From Arthrinium phaeospermum (Eukaryota > Ascomycota > Sordariomycetes > Amphisphaeriales > Apiosporaceae), in assembly GCA_006503535.1 (NCBI GenBank), contig QYRS01000001.1, positions 1,612,001 to 1,676,000 on the forward strand: 64,000 bases of DNA, given 5' to 3'. Made by a program: the position numbers and the translations under genes. Positions 1 to 11,400 of this stretch are shown here, piece by piece; position 1 is the first letter of the stretch; each line of letters opens with the position of its first letter. Under the pieces are notes generated by a model. The model ran no database searches and was not told the DNA's origin. It saw only the letters and a list, made by a program, of their open reading frames with translations.

Positions 1-504
1 GGGGCCCGATTGTTGCCCAGCTTCGATTCCGACAGGAAACAAGAAAATTGCCGGATCATGTCCACGTCACCTACCGACTTCCGACGGAATGTTCCTAATC
101 TAATGGACTGACCATCATAATAATAAAAAGAGCGACTCGATCGATAGATGGCGAACTCCAGATTAGAACCAAGATCAGAAGCAAGATGGACAGCAAATCT
201 ATCTCAGCCGCCGGGGCCCCAGCCATTCGGACATTCTGGAGAACCCCCAGCCAGGAGCCAGCGCCTTACTAAAATGGGCAACTAACACAAATGCGGGTTG
301 TCCGCCGATCTTGGTAGCAACAACAACATCATCAATCCAACCTGCCTACTTTCTGTCCCTCTCGTATCGCTTTCTTTACGGGGTTTTCGACCTACCTAGC
401 AAACCTTCATCCTTATACCGATTGCCGCCAGTCGCTCTTCGGGGTCTAGACAGTCTGCTGCCACTGCCTGTCCCTGTTGTTTCGACCTCAGCCCATTTAC
501 CAAG
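1..504. other. Upstream region of the first gene
   Basis: No gene is recognised here. The last 200 bases are pyrimidine-rich on the plus strand and probably hold the promoter and 5' UTR of the membrane-protein gene starting at 505. Antisense frames crossing this region are not supported by any recognisable protein. Confidence 0.4.
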
Positions 505-1668
505 ATGATGGATGCCCTGCAGAACAAGCTGCTGCCCAGGTCGGGCCATCGGCCGCTCCTCCACCGGCTCCGCCTGCCCTACCTCCTCGTCGTGCCGGTG
601 CTGCTCGCCGCCGCCACCGTCGCCCTGCTCGGCTTCCACTCGGACCTGAACGTCGCGGCGCTCTACTCGCAGTGCCACGCTAGGTCGCGCCTGCGCTGGG
701 TGTCGCGCGTCCCCGTCGTCGGCGCGCCCTCGTGCTTCCTCGTCTCTTTCTTCCAGCTGGCCGTCGGCGGTGGCGACGATGACAGCAGGCATGCCTCCGT
801 CCGCGCCCTCGCCATCATGAGCGTCGTCTTGTCCTTCGTCGCGGCCCTGCTTACGGCTAGCCTCGTCGAGTCGGCGCGCCTTTGCAACCGTCGCAGTTGG
901 CTCATTGCCCGGCCCACCGTACCTTGGCTTGTGTTTAACCTGATCGGGGGCGCCCTCGTCTGGGATATTGTCATTGTGCCCGAGTATCTCCGCCGCGCAA
1001 AGCACGTCCAGGCCGCCAAGGAGTCGGCCGCGGCCGAGCGCCTGCGAGATGTCGACTCGTTCATCGACATCGAGGTGCGCGGCCTGACGAGCCAGGTTGA
1101 GGTGTATGCCATCCCGTTGGCCGTGCTGTTTGGTTACGTGGCGCCGAGCGTGGCCATGCTGGCGACGGCCGGCCACCCAATTGCTGTTCTGGTGTGGCTT
1201 TTCTTCCCTCTCTGGGTCTCCGTGGTGCGGTATGCCGTCAAGGTCGTCGGGGTCAACGCTATCAGGGATCCCGAGCCGCACCGCCTTGAATCCCACCGGG
1301 TATCAGTCGTCCTCGTGTATGCGGTGCCCATCGTGTGCTCCGTCATGTCGCATGTCTTCCTCCTGGTGAACTTCTTCGGCGGCCCCGACGATCGTAGGGA
1401 GATGACGCGGGCGACGACCAAGTTCATCCAGATCGACTTTCTCATCATCGGCGCCACCGTCCTCTACTGGCTCCTTGTAGAGGCCGGCATGCTGACGACG
1501 CTGGTCATGATTGTCAGCTCTATCGTTCTCGGGCCCGGAGCTGGCTTGAGTGGGTCCTGGCTGCTGAGGGAGAAGGCGATCGAGAGGTATTCCAACGGCG
1601 AAGGCGGCGAGCATGCTGCTGGGGATCAGCAGGAACATGACGAGGAGACGCCGCTCTTGCGGCCATAA
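505..1668 (+). CDS. Multipass integral membrane protein, function unknown
   Basis: Single-exon frame of 387 residues starting at the tandem ATGATG. I do not recognise the family. By eye it has about eight hydrophobic helices, near residues 24-46, 110-133, 148-172, 204-225, 228-250, 270-295, 310-330 and 332-355. A cytoplasmic-looking charged loop with RDVDSFIDIEV lies between helices three and four. An acidic, Glu/Asp-rich C-tail ends in ETPLLRP, an acidic-dileucine-like pattern often seen on vacuolar or endosomal proteins. There is no signal peptide apart from the first helix. The next gene lies 1.6 kb away, so nothing suggests co-regulation. A transporter or a membrane-bound cyclase-like enzyme are both possible; neither has a decisive motif. 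Confidence 0.75.
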   Translation: MMDALQNKLLPRSGHRPLLHRLRLPYLLVVPVLLAAATVALLGFHSDLNVAALYSQCHARSRLRWVSRVPVVGAPSCFLVSFFQLAVGGGDDDSRHASVRALAIMSVVLSFVAALLTASLVESARLCNRRSWLIARPTVPWLVFNLIGGALVWDIVIVPEYLRRAKHVQAAKESAAAERLRDVDSFIDIEVRGLTSQVEVYAIPLAVLFGYVAPSVAMLATAGHPIAVLVWLFFPLWVSVVRYAVKVVGVNAIRDPEPHRLESHRVSVVLVYAVPIVCSVMSHVFLLVNFFGGPDDRREMTRATTKFIQIDFLIIGATVLYWLLVEAGMLTTLVMIVSSIVLGPGAGLSGSWLLREKAIERYSNGEGGEHAAGDQQEHDEETPLLRP

Positions 1669-3248
1669 GAGCTGACCCTATTACCACCCTAGCATACCTT
1701 CCAAGAATAGACATACAGCATCCCACACGAAGCACGAGGGCTGAAACCCTTGAAGAAACTCGCGCTGCCGGCCCGTTCTCTTGCTTTGCCCTAAACTACT
1801 CGGTCCATCGTCTTATTGAGGCGGTGCCGGTGTTGCGCTACTGTTCGATCCATAGTGGCGAGCGGTGGACATCCGACGGACATCACGAGCACCCCTAAAT
1901 CGCGCATTGGTTTCATTGTGCCTTTCGAATCCATATGTCGTACCATATCGCAAACCGATCCTACCTGTCATGGCAGTAGGTGTCGGCAGCGGCGGGAACC
2001 CCTTATTATCATTATTATTATACCTATGGCACTTTCGGGACGGCAGATAAAAATTTGTTTCCTCGGTCTGCCGATGCCCCTCCCCCTTCGCGCCAATTGG
2101 AAACACGACTCGATACTACGACCCGACTCAGGTCAAACCGGTATGCGAACTCAATATACCGGTTTACCATGTCACATCCTCCTACGGTACCAAGGGCGCG
2201 GTGGAACCACCGGTTCAGACTACTTTAGCGCACGAGCAAGAGATAAAAAGAACAGTGCCTGATTCAAGGCCTGCATCTCCAGGGAGCATCGCGTCTCTAG
2301 GGGACCACGAACCAAGCGCGGGGTTTGTTTGGGTGGCACTTAGACGAGGACAAATTGGTCAGCGACGACAAACCAGGCTCGGGGTTCATGTGCATGATCA
2401 TGGGACACGGAGAAATTGGCAGACGACGACGAAGGATTGAGGCGCAGGCATCCCGATTCAAAGCAAAAGCTCATTTCCGATTAACACGGAACCAGCCGGC
2501 TCGCTCAGGCGAATAGGAGTCTCTACGACGGCGCATTTACCGAGGCAGACACGGGACGAGGAAGGTGTCGTCGTCATGCTATTGTGCCGAAGAAAAAAAA
2601 GAAGGAAGAGGGCATTTCTGTTATAAAATGCATGAAATCCTGCCTTGGCCGATGGGGTCATTTGAAGCCCGAAAAGCAGGATTCACGAACGCCACCGGAC
2701 TATGTCGCGTGAAAATTAGAAGGTATATCCTAGGTCGCTGTACCCTCAGCGTTACATCCGGCCGGCAGTCGGACGAGGATGCGCCCGCAAAGTTTCAATG
2801 GCTTGCCCGCCCTGAAGAAAGATGAGCCGCGCATTGGAGAGGGGGGATGCTACCTAAACACAAATAGCAATTGAGAGAAGGGCATTACTCTCGCTTAGCT
2901 AAGTCGGTTATTGTTGTTTATTTAGGGGGAAGGGGAAGTTGGTCTCGTGGGTTGGGACCAAGGCAGTGAGTGAAAGAGTGAGAGTGCCCCGCCGTGGATG
3001 GAAGGATAAAAGTAAAAGGACAAGGCCTCTCTTGCCATGCATCCCCTTCTCAAATCAACATTCAACCGACCATCCAACACAACCAAGCCCGCCCATTCCG
3101 TAGCATCCGTCCCAGTTAGCTGCGCAGTCAGAACCTTCAGGGCACCATTTCCTGCGGACACCAAGCTCGCAGACACACAACTGGGAAGAGAGCAAGAGAG
3201 AGAAGGAGGGACGGCAACAGCGACAGCGACGACGACAGCGAGCACACC
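1669..3248. other. Intergenic, 1.6 kb
   Basis: No recognisable coding sequence on either strand. There are short AT-rich runs (around 2005-2030 and 2880-2930). The last 200 bases are purine-rich, with a GACAGCGACGACGAC-like stretch just before the next ATG, which I take as leader of the 2EXR gene. Confidence 0.4.
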
Positions 3249-4327
3249 ATGAGGCATCACTGGATAACGAGCGACACTCCAGACTACCTGCTGGACAAAC
3301 CGAGCGACACGCCCGACTCAAACTGCCTGCCGGTTGCATGTTCAAGTAAACCGTCGCCAATGGAGGATGAGCCAGTATTCCACCTTTTCCCCCAGTTACC
3401 CTTAGAGATCCGTCTGAAGATCTGGTAAGTCCCGAAGCCTTCCCCGTCTCCCCGTCCTCACCGCCCCGCCGGGTCGCATATCACCACGATCCCATCGCCG
3501 ATTTGCTTCCCGTATTGGGTTTCACGTCCGAATTTCTGCATATGGGTACACGTGTTCTGTTCTTACATGACGAGGATTCTGTGTCTCATCCCTTCTTGTT
3601 TCCACTTCCCTTTTCAGTACTCACTCTTTTTCTTTCCTCACGATCTTCTCCCCTCTGCTTTTTTCTCATCCTTTTCCAACCATGTGACTCATCGTCTCAC
3701 CCTAGGCGCCTCTCCCTGGAGCCCCGCGTGCTCGAGCTGCACTCGCGCCGCACGCACTACGCCCAGGCCGAGGACTGGCCCTGGCGCTCCGACTGCTTCA
3801 ACCCGGCGCTGCTGTCGGTGTGCGACGAGGCCCGGGGCGAGGCCCTGGCCGCCCTGACGGTGGCGCTGCCCATGCCGCACGGCGGCATGCTCTACTGCGA
3901 CCCCATGCGCGACGTCCTGGCCATCCTCGGCGACTCGGACCTGCCCCGCCTGCGGCAGCTGTTCGCCGAGGTCGAGGACCAGGACCCCCGGGGCCTGCGG
4001 CACCTCGCCCTCAGCGTCGCCTGCTGGGCCCACGACTACGCGGGGCCGACGCTGCGCATCTGGCAGCGCGCCCTCTTTCACAAGCTCGACCGTCTGACTC
4101 TGGTGCTCTATCGTGGCCGGGATCCCCCGCCCGGGTTCCACCGTGGCACCTGTCGTCTTGATAGCTTCGAGGAGGGGTCGGATCATCGCTACATGCAGTA
4201 CCTCGTTCTTGTCGACCGTTTCAAGCAGTTCCGCGGCCAGGGCGACTCGTGGATGGTGGTGGGTAAGGCGCAGATACGGATCGAGGAGTTGGTGTTTATG
4301 GCCGAGGATGGTACGAGGTTGGAGTGA
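3249..4327 (+). CDS. 2EXR domain protein
   Basis: Two exons, 3249-3424 and 3706-4327, joined across a GTAAGT...CCTAG intron of 281 bp, give 265 residues. The junction restores the hallmark start of the 2EXR family: VFHLFPQLPLEIRLKIW followed by RLSLEPRVLEL. The middle carries the usual family pattern of a Leu/Ala-rich stretch after a conserved NPALLSVCDEARGEAL. 2EXR proteins are abundant, lineage-specific fungal proteins of unknown biochemical role. Some resemble F-box-like recognition modules, but no partner-binding residues are known to me. No signal peptide or membrane segment is present. The start at 3249 gives about 40 extra residues before the domain; an ATG at 3360 would also fit. Confidence 0.8.
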
Positions 4328-4570
4328 CCTTTTTCTTCGATATGGTAGTATGTTTTAATTAAATAGGGAATAGCGCAATGACTCATGATATCCATCCCCT
4401 CAGAAGCGTTGCAGACCTATGTAAGGTGGCACTTCCCCCGCACCAACTTGTTTTTATTCTGATATCCACGCAAGCCCCTCTAAATGCTAACATCAGTTTT
4501 TCGTATATTAACTATATGTGTGCTGATTGTTGATATTAACGACACTGTACCAAACGTACACTTCCCAGAC

Positions 4571-5459
4571 TTATGCCTTATGATTACGAGCCAGTCCGAT
4601 AAGTGCGGCCATCACTGCGCCATACCCAGCAGTGCTTGTCGCAACTTCTTTGACTTCAGACATAGAATAGGCCATCAGGAATCCAAATCCAAAAACAAAG
4701 AAAATCGCTATCATGATAGCAGCATCTTGATAGAGGGACATAATGATCATCGGAACCAGCAAAAACATCGCACATAAGTACGCCATCAATATCCTCCCCA
4801 AAAACCTGGCGCTTTTGTATTTGGGGCTATTCTTATTGATAGATCCACCGATGGGCTGAATCTTTTGCTCCCAAGTACCAAGGACCTTCATTGAGCTCCC
4901 ATTCGGGTTGATACGGTCTCCGATGACTTCCTTAAGGACGTGGTGATCCACAAGCCTTTGACTCGTGATGACGAATGGGTCCCTCAGAAGTACGCCCTGT
5001 TTGTTCATGTATTCGTAGTCTTGTACCAGTTTTACTGCAGGCCAAGCGTTCGTGTTAGCTGGTATGAAACCTGAAGACATGATGATGCGGTAGGAAATAG
5101 GACTCACTGTACTTATCAAGGTCTGCCTCCCAGTTGTCGGGTTCCTTGCCATTACATTGGATCTCAACGGCGTGTTCGGCGAGCTTCCACTGCCACTTCC
5201 GCAACCTGAGCCTCTGCATCTCAGCTATGTTGACTGCGAAGCTAGTTTCCTTGTCGGATCTTTGGAGTTCATCTGGGACTGTCCCCAGTTCAGAAGAATC
5301 TTTCGTTATACCGTCGAGTATGGCCATAGGAATTGATGTGGAGAGGTTCCATATGTTACGGGGTTGTTTTTTGATAACCTGGACAAGATTCATGCGGTGA
5401 TGTTCAACCGCAAAAAGGGGTACATCCTGTGCCGAGGCTGCATTTGGCCTTGTGGTCAT
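4571..5459 (-). CDS. DUF6594 family membrane protein
   Basis: Two clear exons, 5459-5108 and 5058-4571, joined across a 49-bp intron (GTGAGT...CAG). The N-terminal part has the family signature MQRLRLRKWQWKLAEHAV followed by a WEADLDKY block. After the intron comes QDYEYM, DPFVITSQRLVDHHVL and two or three hydrophobic helices at the C-terminus (LMAYLCAMFLLVPMIIM, AIFFVFGFGFLMAY and a short AGYGAVMAALIGL). These are the features of fungal DUF6594 proteins, whose function is unknown. The true start may lie further 5': open frames at 5484-5903 and 5887-6132 on the same strand are Ser/Pro-rich and could be earlier exons, but I could not find convincing junctions. The family's usual extended N-terminal block is not visible. 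Confidence 0.65.
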
Positions 5460-6749
5460 GATTAGTTCGCAACCAAACGTAATTTATTCAGCATGTACAC
5501 TAACATTGCAGAGGATGGGACGTCTCCTACTACTGATTAGCTGATGGGAGCAAAGGTTACACATAACTAGGAGAACTGCACCTGTTGACGATGCTCTTAC
5601 AGCATTGGATTCTCCCGAGATGGAACATCTGGATGCAGTTGAGTGCGACTGACGACTTCCCAACTCACTATGATCGGCGGACTCTGGAAGAGGAATCGAC
5701 ATCGGAGTCAAGTCGAGCGTATGAGGTCTGTCAGCCGTTTGCCTGGTACTGACAGGTGGTAGTTGGTTCTGTAGGTGATCCAGGCTGGTGCCCAGATGAG
5801 ACAGGTCGCCATGTGCTGTTCTGCCAGCTTCTATATCGTGGTCCATTGCATCAAGTTGGAGGTTAAGTGAGTTTCCTGGCTCGATTCTAGATGGTTCTGG
5901 CACTTTTACTCTGATTAACTGTGGGCTTCCAGTCTTGATGAAGTTGAATTCTATATTCCATGCTCCAGGTGCGAGGGGTTAGAAAGGAGTCTTTAATGCT
6001 CAGCCTGATCGATTGAAAGGTGGTCCTATCTTGCGACAGAAGAACGAGAGGCCGGTGATGGGCGGCGATTCGGATATTGGCTTGTGTTTGTGGCTGGCCA
6101 TACAGTACCCAATGATACACGCATTTCGCCATCCGAACGATGGAGCTTACTCCGTATAACTGCCATGATCTGAATAATAACCTATTAAGAGATTCACCTC
6201 CTGGGAGTGGCGTGAATACGAGCCCGCCATTACAATCATATGAGAACTAAGACACGCCATGTGGCGGCGCTGAACCTGCAGCCTGCTCCCGTTTTGTCCT
6301 GCCCAACATTGAATAACACAGTAGTATTCTCGTCCACAATGTCAGTCTATTTTCTGCTTTGGCATAAATATCTTGATCTACAAAGCCGGTTCTCAAAGGG
6401 AGCTTATCATGCCGAATAGCTGCCGTCTATGCATCCAAAATCTCAATGATACTTTAGATAAAGGGTGGAAGCCCATCACTGAATTTTGAGGCGGCCAAAA
6501 TATGCTGATACGCTGCCAGAAATCAATACTTTCTCTGTCGAGTCTTGAATTTGACTACGTGTGTTCAGTAATCCAAGCTCAGCCGTACATGGATTCCTAC
6601 GCCGAGCTGATCCCTTTCGCTGGTGGTCTTGGCAAGCGGGCGTTTTTGGCAGCTTTTGTTTCGGCCAGAGAACCTTGGTATGGATCGAGGGAAAAGAAAA
6701 GAAAAGAAAGACCAGCAGCCTGAACGAGGATCCGGCCAATCTTCCATTA
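5460..6749. other. Possible 5' exons of the DUF6594 gene, then spacer
   Basis: Minus-strand open frames at 5484-5903 (Ser/Pro-rich) and 5887-6132 may be upstream exons of the DUF6594 gene; no family similarity supports them. From 6133 to 6749 I see nothing recognisable. This spacer separates the DUF6594 gene from the 3' end of the monooxygenase and probably marks one edge of the biosynthetic cluster. Confidence 0.3.
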
Positions 6750-8086
6750 TTAAGTGAGACTGACCTCCTGGTCTTGCCGCCTCTTCGCAAAGTGCTCTAC
6801 CATCGCAGTGCCGCCACTTTCGTGGAAGAACAAGTCCTGGTACATCAAGGTGGCTTCTGCGTTTTGTTTTGCGCGTGCCCACATAGCCTCCTCAAATCCT
6901 TTGATACGCATGCCCATGGAAGTGAGGGTTTCGTTAGAATACTTTTTCCCAATCACAGCGTGAGCAAGATCTAATGCGTCTTCCATAGCCAGGTTCACAC
7001 CGACTCCTGCGAATGGTGTCATAAGATGTGCCGCATCCCCGATAAGTGTGAGTCTGGGAGAGGAGAACCCAGCCAGTAAGTAAAATACATCGTTTTAATG
7101 CTTCAGGAGTTCACACTTGCTTACCTTGGATTATGATCCCATTGAAAGCCCGTGGGAAGTGTATAGAGCTGCCGCCCAACGGTATCTTGGTCACTGTTGA
7201 GAACCAGAGACTTCTGCACGTCCGTGTATTCAGAGAACAGCTCGTCAATGACCCTTCTCCGGGCATCAATGCCGGTGAAATCAATCCCACAGGTTGAAAA
7301 CCAGCTAATTGGCAGCCGAGCGAAGGCATAAAGCTGGATGTTGCCGTTACTGTTTCGCTGGCACATGATCCCCTTCCCTGATCCCAGATTGAGACACATG
7401 CCCTGGCCAACATGCTCGGAAAGTTCGGCATTCTTGGTAGCTACGTTCGGGATGTAGCAGTCGAGCCCCCCGATCCCCGAGTAGGAAGGCACCGTGTCGC
7501 TGAGGCTCGGTCGAACTTTGGACCAGGCCCCATCGGCACCGACGACGAGATCGAGGTCGGACTCCTCATGGCCATCGGCGAAAGCCAGCTTCAACTTCGA
7601 GTCGTCCTGTGTCTGGATCTTGAGCAGTTGGCAGCCCCATCTGACGGCCTCCGGCGCTAGCGAGTCCAGCAAAAGGTCCCGTAGCTGCGTGCGGTCGATC
7701 TCGGGCCGGTTGGCAAACTCCTCAGGACGGCCCGGGTCGCCTCTACTCTCGTCCATGAGCACCGTCCCGTCGGGCGATATGATCCTCAGAGTTTCGCCCT
7801 CTGGCCTCGCAAGTCTTTTGAAGGTCTCGAGCAAACCTGCTTCCTTCAAGGCGCGCTGTCCCGAACTCGGGTGGAGGTCCAGAGCCCCACCCCGGTTCTT
7901 GATGTGTCGATGGGCATCCTTCTCAAAAACGTGGCACCTTATGGACGCTTGCTGGAGTAGCCTGGCCAGAGTAAGGCCGGCAGGGCCCGCTAGACTCTTT
8001 AATCAGTCTTCGACTTGTAGGATATAGATATGACACAGTGACTGGGTAGCTTTACCTCCGATGATTGCAATCTTCCGAGTCGCCAT
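6750..8086 (-). CDS. TetX-like FAD-dependent monooxygenase (cluster tailoring enzyme)
   Basis: Three exons, 8086-8056, 7989-7125 and 7053-6750, give 399 residues. The first intron (66 bp) interrupts the Rossmann loop, and splicing restores IIGAGPAGLTLARLL, a GxGxxG FAD site. Next comes the TetX-like GGALDLHPSSGQ segment, then the DG motif VVGADGAWSKVRPSL (about residue 165). After the second intron (71 bp) the GD motif LIGDAAHLMTPFAGVGVNLA appears (about residue 310). This order and length match group A flavoprotein hydroxylases of the PHBH/TetX type: NAD(P)H-dependent, soluble, adding one oxygen to an electron-rich or enolic substrate. The substrate is unknown. The gene diverges from the NRPS across a 372-bp promoter, so co-regulation and a tailoring role are likely. 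The start at 8086 is chosen because the FAD motif begins within ten residues. Confidence 0.88.
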
Positions 8087-8458
8087 GGGATGCACCGCAA
8101 TGAAGACTGTCTTAGTATGGACTGTCAAGCTGTGAAGGCGTACTCGTTCAAAGCGAATGTCCGAGTTCACATGTAATGAAGGTGTGAACACTCCTCATGT
8201 ATTAGTAAGCCCCAGGCGTAGGCGGCCCGTTGCATCGGTGACCGATGCGATGTAAGCCCAGTCGGCGCCATCCGCGATCCACCCTGCTGGCCGAAACGGG
8301 CGCCTAGCAATGTAAAAGAGTACAAGTTGCTATAAACGAGCAGGCTCAAATATGAACCACGCAAGGAGTTAGATGAGTTGCAGAAATACTTCCCGATTAT
8401 AGTGCCTTTCAGTTTCATACACTTTCTCTTTGGAATAAGCTCTTGGCATCATATCACC
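8087..8458. promoter_or_regulatory. Divergent promoter of monooxygenase and NRPS
   Basis: These 372 bases separate two genes reading outward, so this must hold both promoters. It contains a near-perfect 17-bp palindrome (annotated separately) about 160 bases upstream of the monooxygenase start and 210 bases upstream of the NRPS start. No truncated coding sequence is visible here. In particular there is no remnant of an adenylation domain before the NRPS start. Confidence 0.7.
8232..8248. promoter_or_regulatory. Palindrome with CGG-N3-CCG core, candidate Zn2Cys6 operator
   Basis: The sequence is GCATCGG TGA CCGATGC: seven-base arms in perfect inverted repeat around a three-base spacer. Zn2Cys6 dimers bind paired CGG triplets, so the inverted CGG/CCG core fits that class. 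The half-site ATCGGTG recurs in inverted orientation as CACCGAT at 17055-17061 in front of the P450. The link to the regulator at 15399-16882 is inference. Confidence 0.5.
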
Positions 8459-11400
8459 ATGGGATCGCCAGCATTGCTTTTGAGCGACTCGCAGCTCTCT
8501 CCTTGGACCTCCTTTGGCAGCAGTATCAGCAAGAGCGACAATGACTTTACTCCGAGAAGCGGCGACTTTGTGCCGGCTGTAATACAAGCGATGTCAACAG
8601 TGCTCGGCGTGAGTACAGTCGAGATCGACCACGCCGCAGACACCACCACCTTCGTCAAGCTAGGCGGCGACTCCCTGTCCGCAATTCTCATCTCCGCGGA
8701 ATGCGAGAGGAAAGGGATCTCCATACCCGCCAGCCTCTTTCTTCGGGTCGCATCCGTCAAAGCAATCTTGAAAGAAATCGCGAGCTCGGCGAAGCCATTG
8801 GCTGTACCCCTAACGACAAAACCTCCTCCTACTTCCCCTGAGATTTCAAAAGAAACCAACCACAATGTTGTATCCTCTTGTGTAGATGGGACTTTGACAG
8901 TCAATGAACTCTTGGGTAGACTCGATGCCAATGAATGGACTGAGCTACAACTGCTCTTGCTACGGGAAACTGCAGACAACAGACATCGGAACATTCTGAC
9001 CTTGTGCCAGAACTATCCGGATTACTATCAGGCAGAAGATGTACGCAAAGCATGGGAGTATACGATCTTGTCTGAGCCAATATTTCAAAACCTCCTCCGA
9101 GACATGAAAGTGTCAGCAGAGCAGCTTTTGTTGTGGACCATCACCCAGGTCGAGACGGAGGAGGATTACCAACGCGAGGCTTATGCTGCAGCTCATGCGA
9201 GTGACTCCATATCCAGACTTACCATCATCACGTCGGCCAGGCCTTCCTCTTCGAGCCCAAGGTCCACGTCAGTAATCTGGCGTATACACCACGCATTCAT
9301 GGATGGATACTCAGCTCGCATCTTTGTCCACAAGGTTGATCGCACTTTGCGAGGGGAAAGAGCAGCCGCTGGTGGACCATGTTTCAGGGAAACTGTGCGA
9401 TCCCTGCAGATGGTGCGAGAGGAAAGGAGAGAAATGACAAGACGCTTCTGGCAGGACAAAAGCAAGGAATACCCATCCGCGTCAGGGAAGCTGGTTTTGA
9501 GCCCACAACGCACAGCCAAGGCGGCGGAGTCTCAGCCTCAGGGATCCTTCGCAGTCCAGGTTCCCGAGGAACAAATGGCGGCCGCCACAGCGCAAACAGG
9601 ACTCACGTCTACGGTGTACTTTGCCGCGGCATGGTCTTTGACGCTCGCAAAATTCATGGACCTTGACCAGGTCTGCTTTGGTCTCGTCCTATCCGGGCGT
9701 GACTTGCCCATCCCAGGAGCCTACAACGTTATCGGTCCACTCATCAACATATTGCCCTTACTGGCGCGGGTGCCCACTGGGATTGATGGGGATATCAACG
9801 TTGAAGAGTTTCTAGGGCGCATACACGATGACATATTGGAGCTGAGCGACATGCAACACTCACCGGTTCCAGAAGGCGCCAATATGCAGTTCAACACCAT
9901 CCTGGCCACCCAGTTCGGATGCGACGGGGTTGGATATCTGCCGCCTGGACCGATGCCGGTAGACCAAGACCGACTCGACATGCAATCGAGTATTCCGTTG
10001 AGTCTCGTACTCGAACAGCGATGCTGTTTACGGGCGTTCTATTCAACGGAACACTACACGAACGAGGATATGCAAAACGTCCAATCTGTCTTGCAGCATA
10101 CTCTGAATCAACTTCTACTAGATGGGAGCGGAGGCCGATTGGTTTCGGTGATTAGTGATGCGCTACCGACCGGTTTAGACCAAAGAATCAGACAGTGGAG
10201 CAATTGCGCATCGTCCGAAACTCTTGACCAGTCAAAGGACGACGATCTTGTAACACTGTTCGAAAGTGTGGTGGCAAGATATCCCAATGACATCGCCCTC
10301 ATCCGTGGCGAAGAGAAGATGTCGTACAACGAGCTGGATCTTGCGGCCGCCGTCGTCGCACGGAAGCTGAGCTGGTTAGAGCCCAATGAGGCTGTCTGCG
10401 TCTATGCCGACCAGACGGTGAATTGGATTGTTGCCATCTTCGGCGTGCTCAAGGCGGGCGGGGTATATGCCCCGTTAGATCCTTCGGCACCAGTGTCCAT
10501 GCGACGAGCCAACTTCATACGAAGCGGGGCGCGCTCCGTGATATATCCATCGCGGGCAGTCGCATCTTTGAGTGCGGGAACTGTGAGCGAAGAACAGGGG
10601 CCCAACATGGTACTCAATTGCTTGGCCTTGATGGTCGATGAGCTGCTTGCGGCTCAGGGGACTCAGCCATGTTGCGGTTGCCAAGGCCTATATCCAAGGA
10701 GGCGCATCGCCCGCCCAGATGACCTTGCTTACATCTGCTTCACCTCTGGTTCGACCGGACAGCCCAAAGGCGTACGGTGTACCCACAAGGGACTTGTGGC
10801 TTTCCAAAAAGACCCCGTGGTTCGTCTGGGTGCCTCGAGGGGCGTTGTGGTCGCGCGTCTCATGTCTCCCGTATTTGATGGCAGCATCCATGAGATCTTT
10901 TCGGCATTGACATATGGCGCCACATTGCGGCTGGCCTCGTCACTCGCTAACGACGATCCGTTTTCACATCTGCAAGATAGCGACTCTGCTATCATGACAC
11001 CATCCGTTGCGAAAGCACTCAATCCGGAACGGTATAGCCGGCTCAAGAAGGTAAGGAGAGATGCCGGGTAACAAGATGACGGGCTAATAGCCGTGCTTTA
11101 GGTCTACTTAGTTGGCGAGCCAGTTCCACAGATGGTCTGTGACACCTGGGCCAGGAGCTGCGAGCTCTACAACATGTACGGCCCAACAGAAACAACCTGC
11201 GGCGCAACGATCAAGAGGCTATTTCCAAATGAGCCTGTCACTTTAGGTCGAGCAAATCCGTCGACCAGAGTGTACATCCTCGATCGTAAGCGCCAACTAC
11301 TACCGCCTGGCGCCGTGGGAGAAATGTACCTGGCAGGTATACAGGTATCCCGTGGGTATATCGGACTGCCGGAGTTGAACGCGAGCAGCTTTATGGACGA

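Noticed and set aside
376..1296. Long minus-strand frame of 306 codons over the membrane-protein gene
   Set aside because: It is the antisense shadow of a GC-rich coding exon. Its translation is Arg/Gly/Asp-rich with no motif, while the plus strand gives a clean multi-helix protein.
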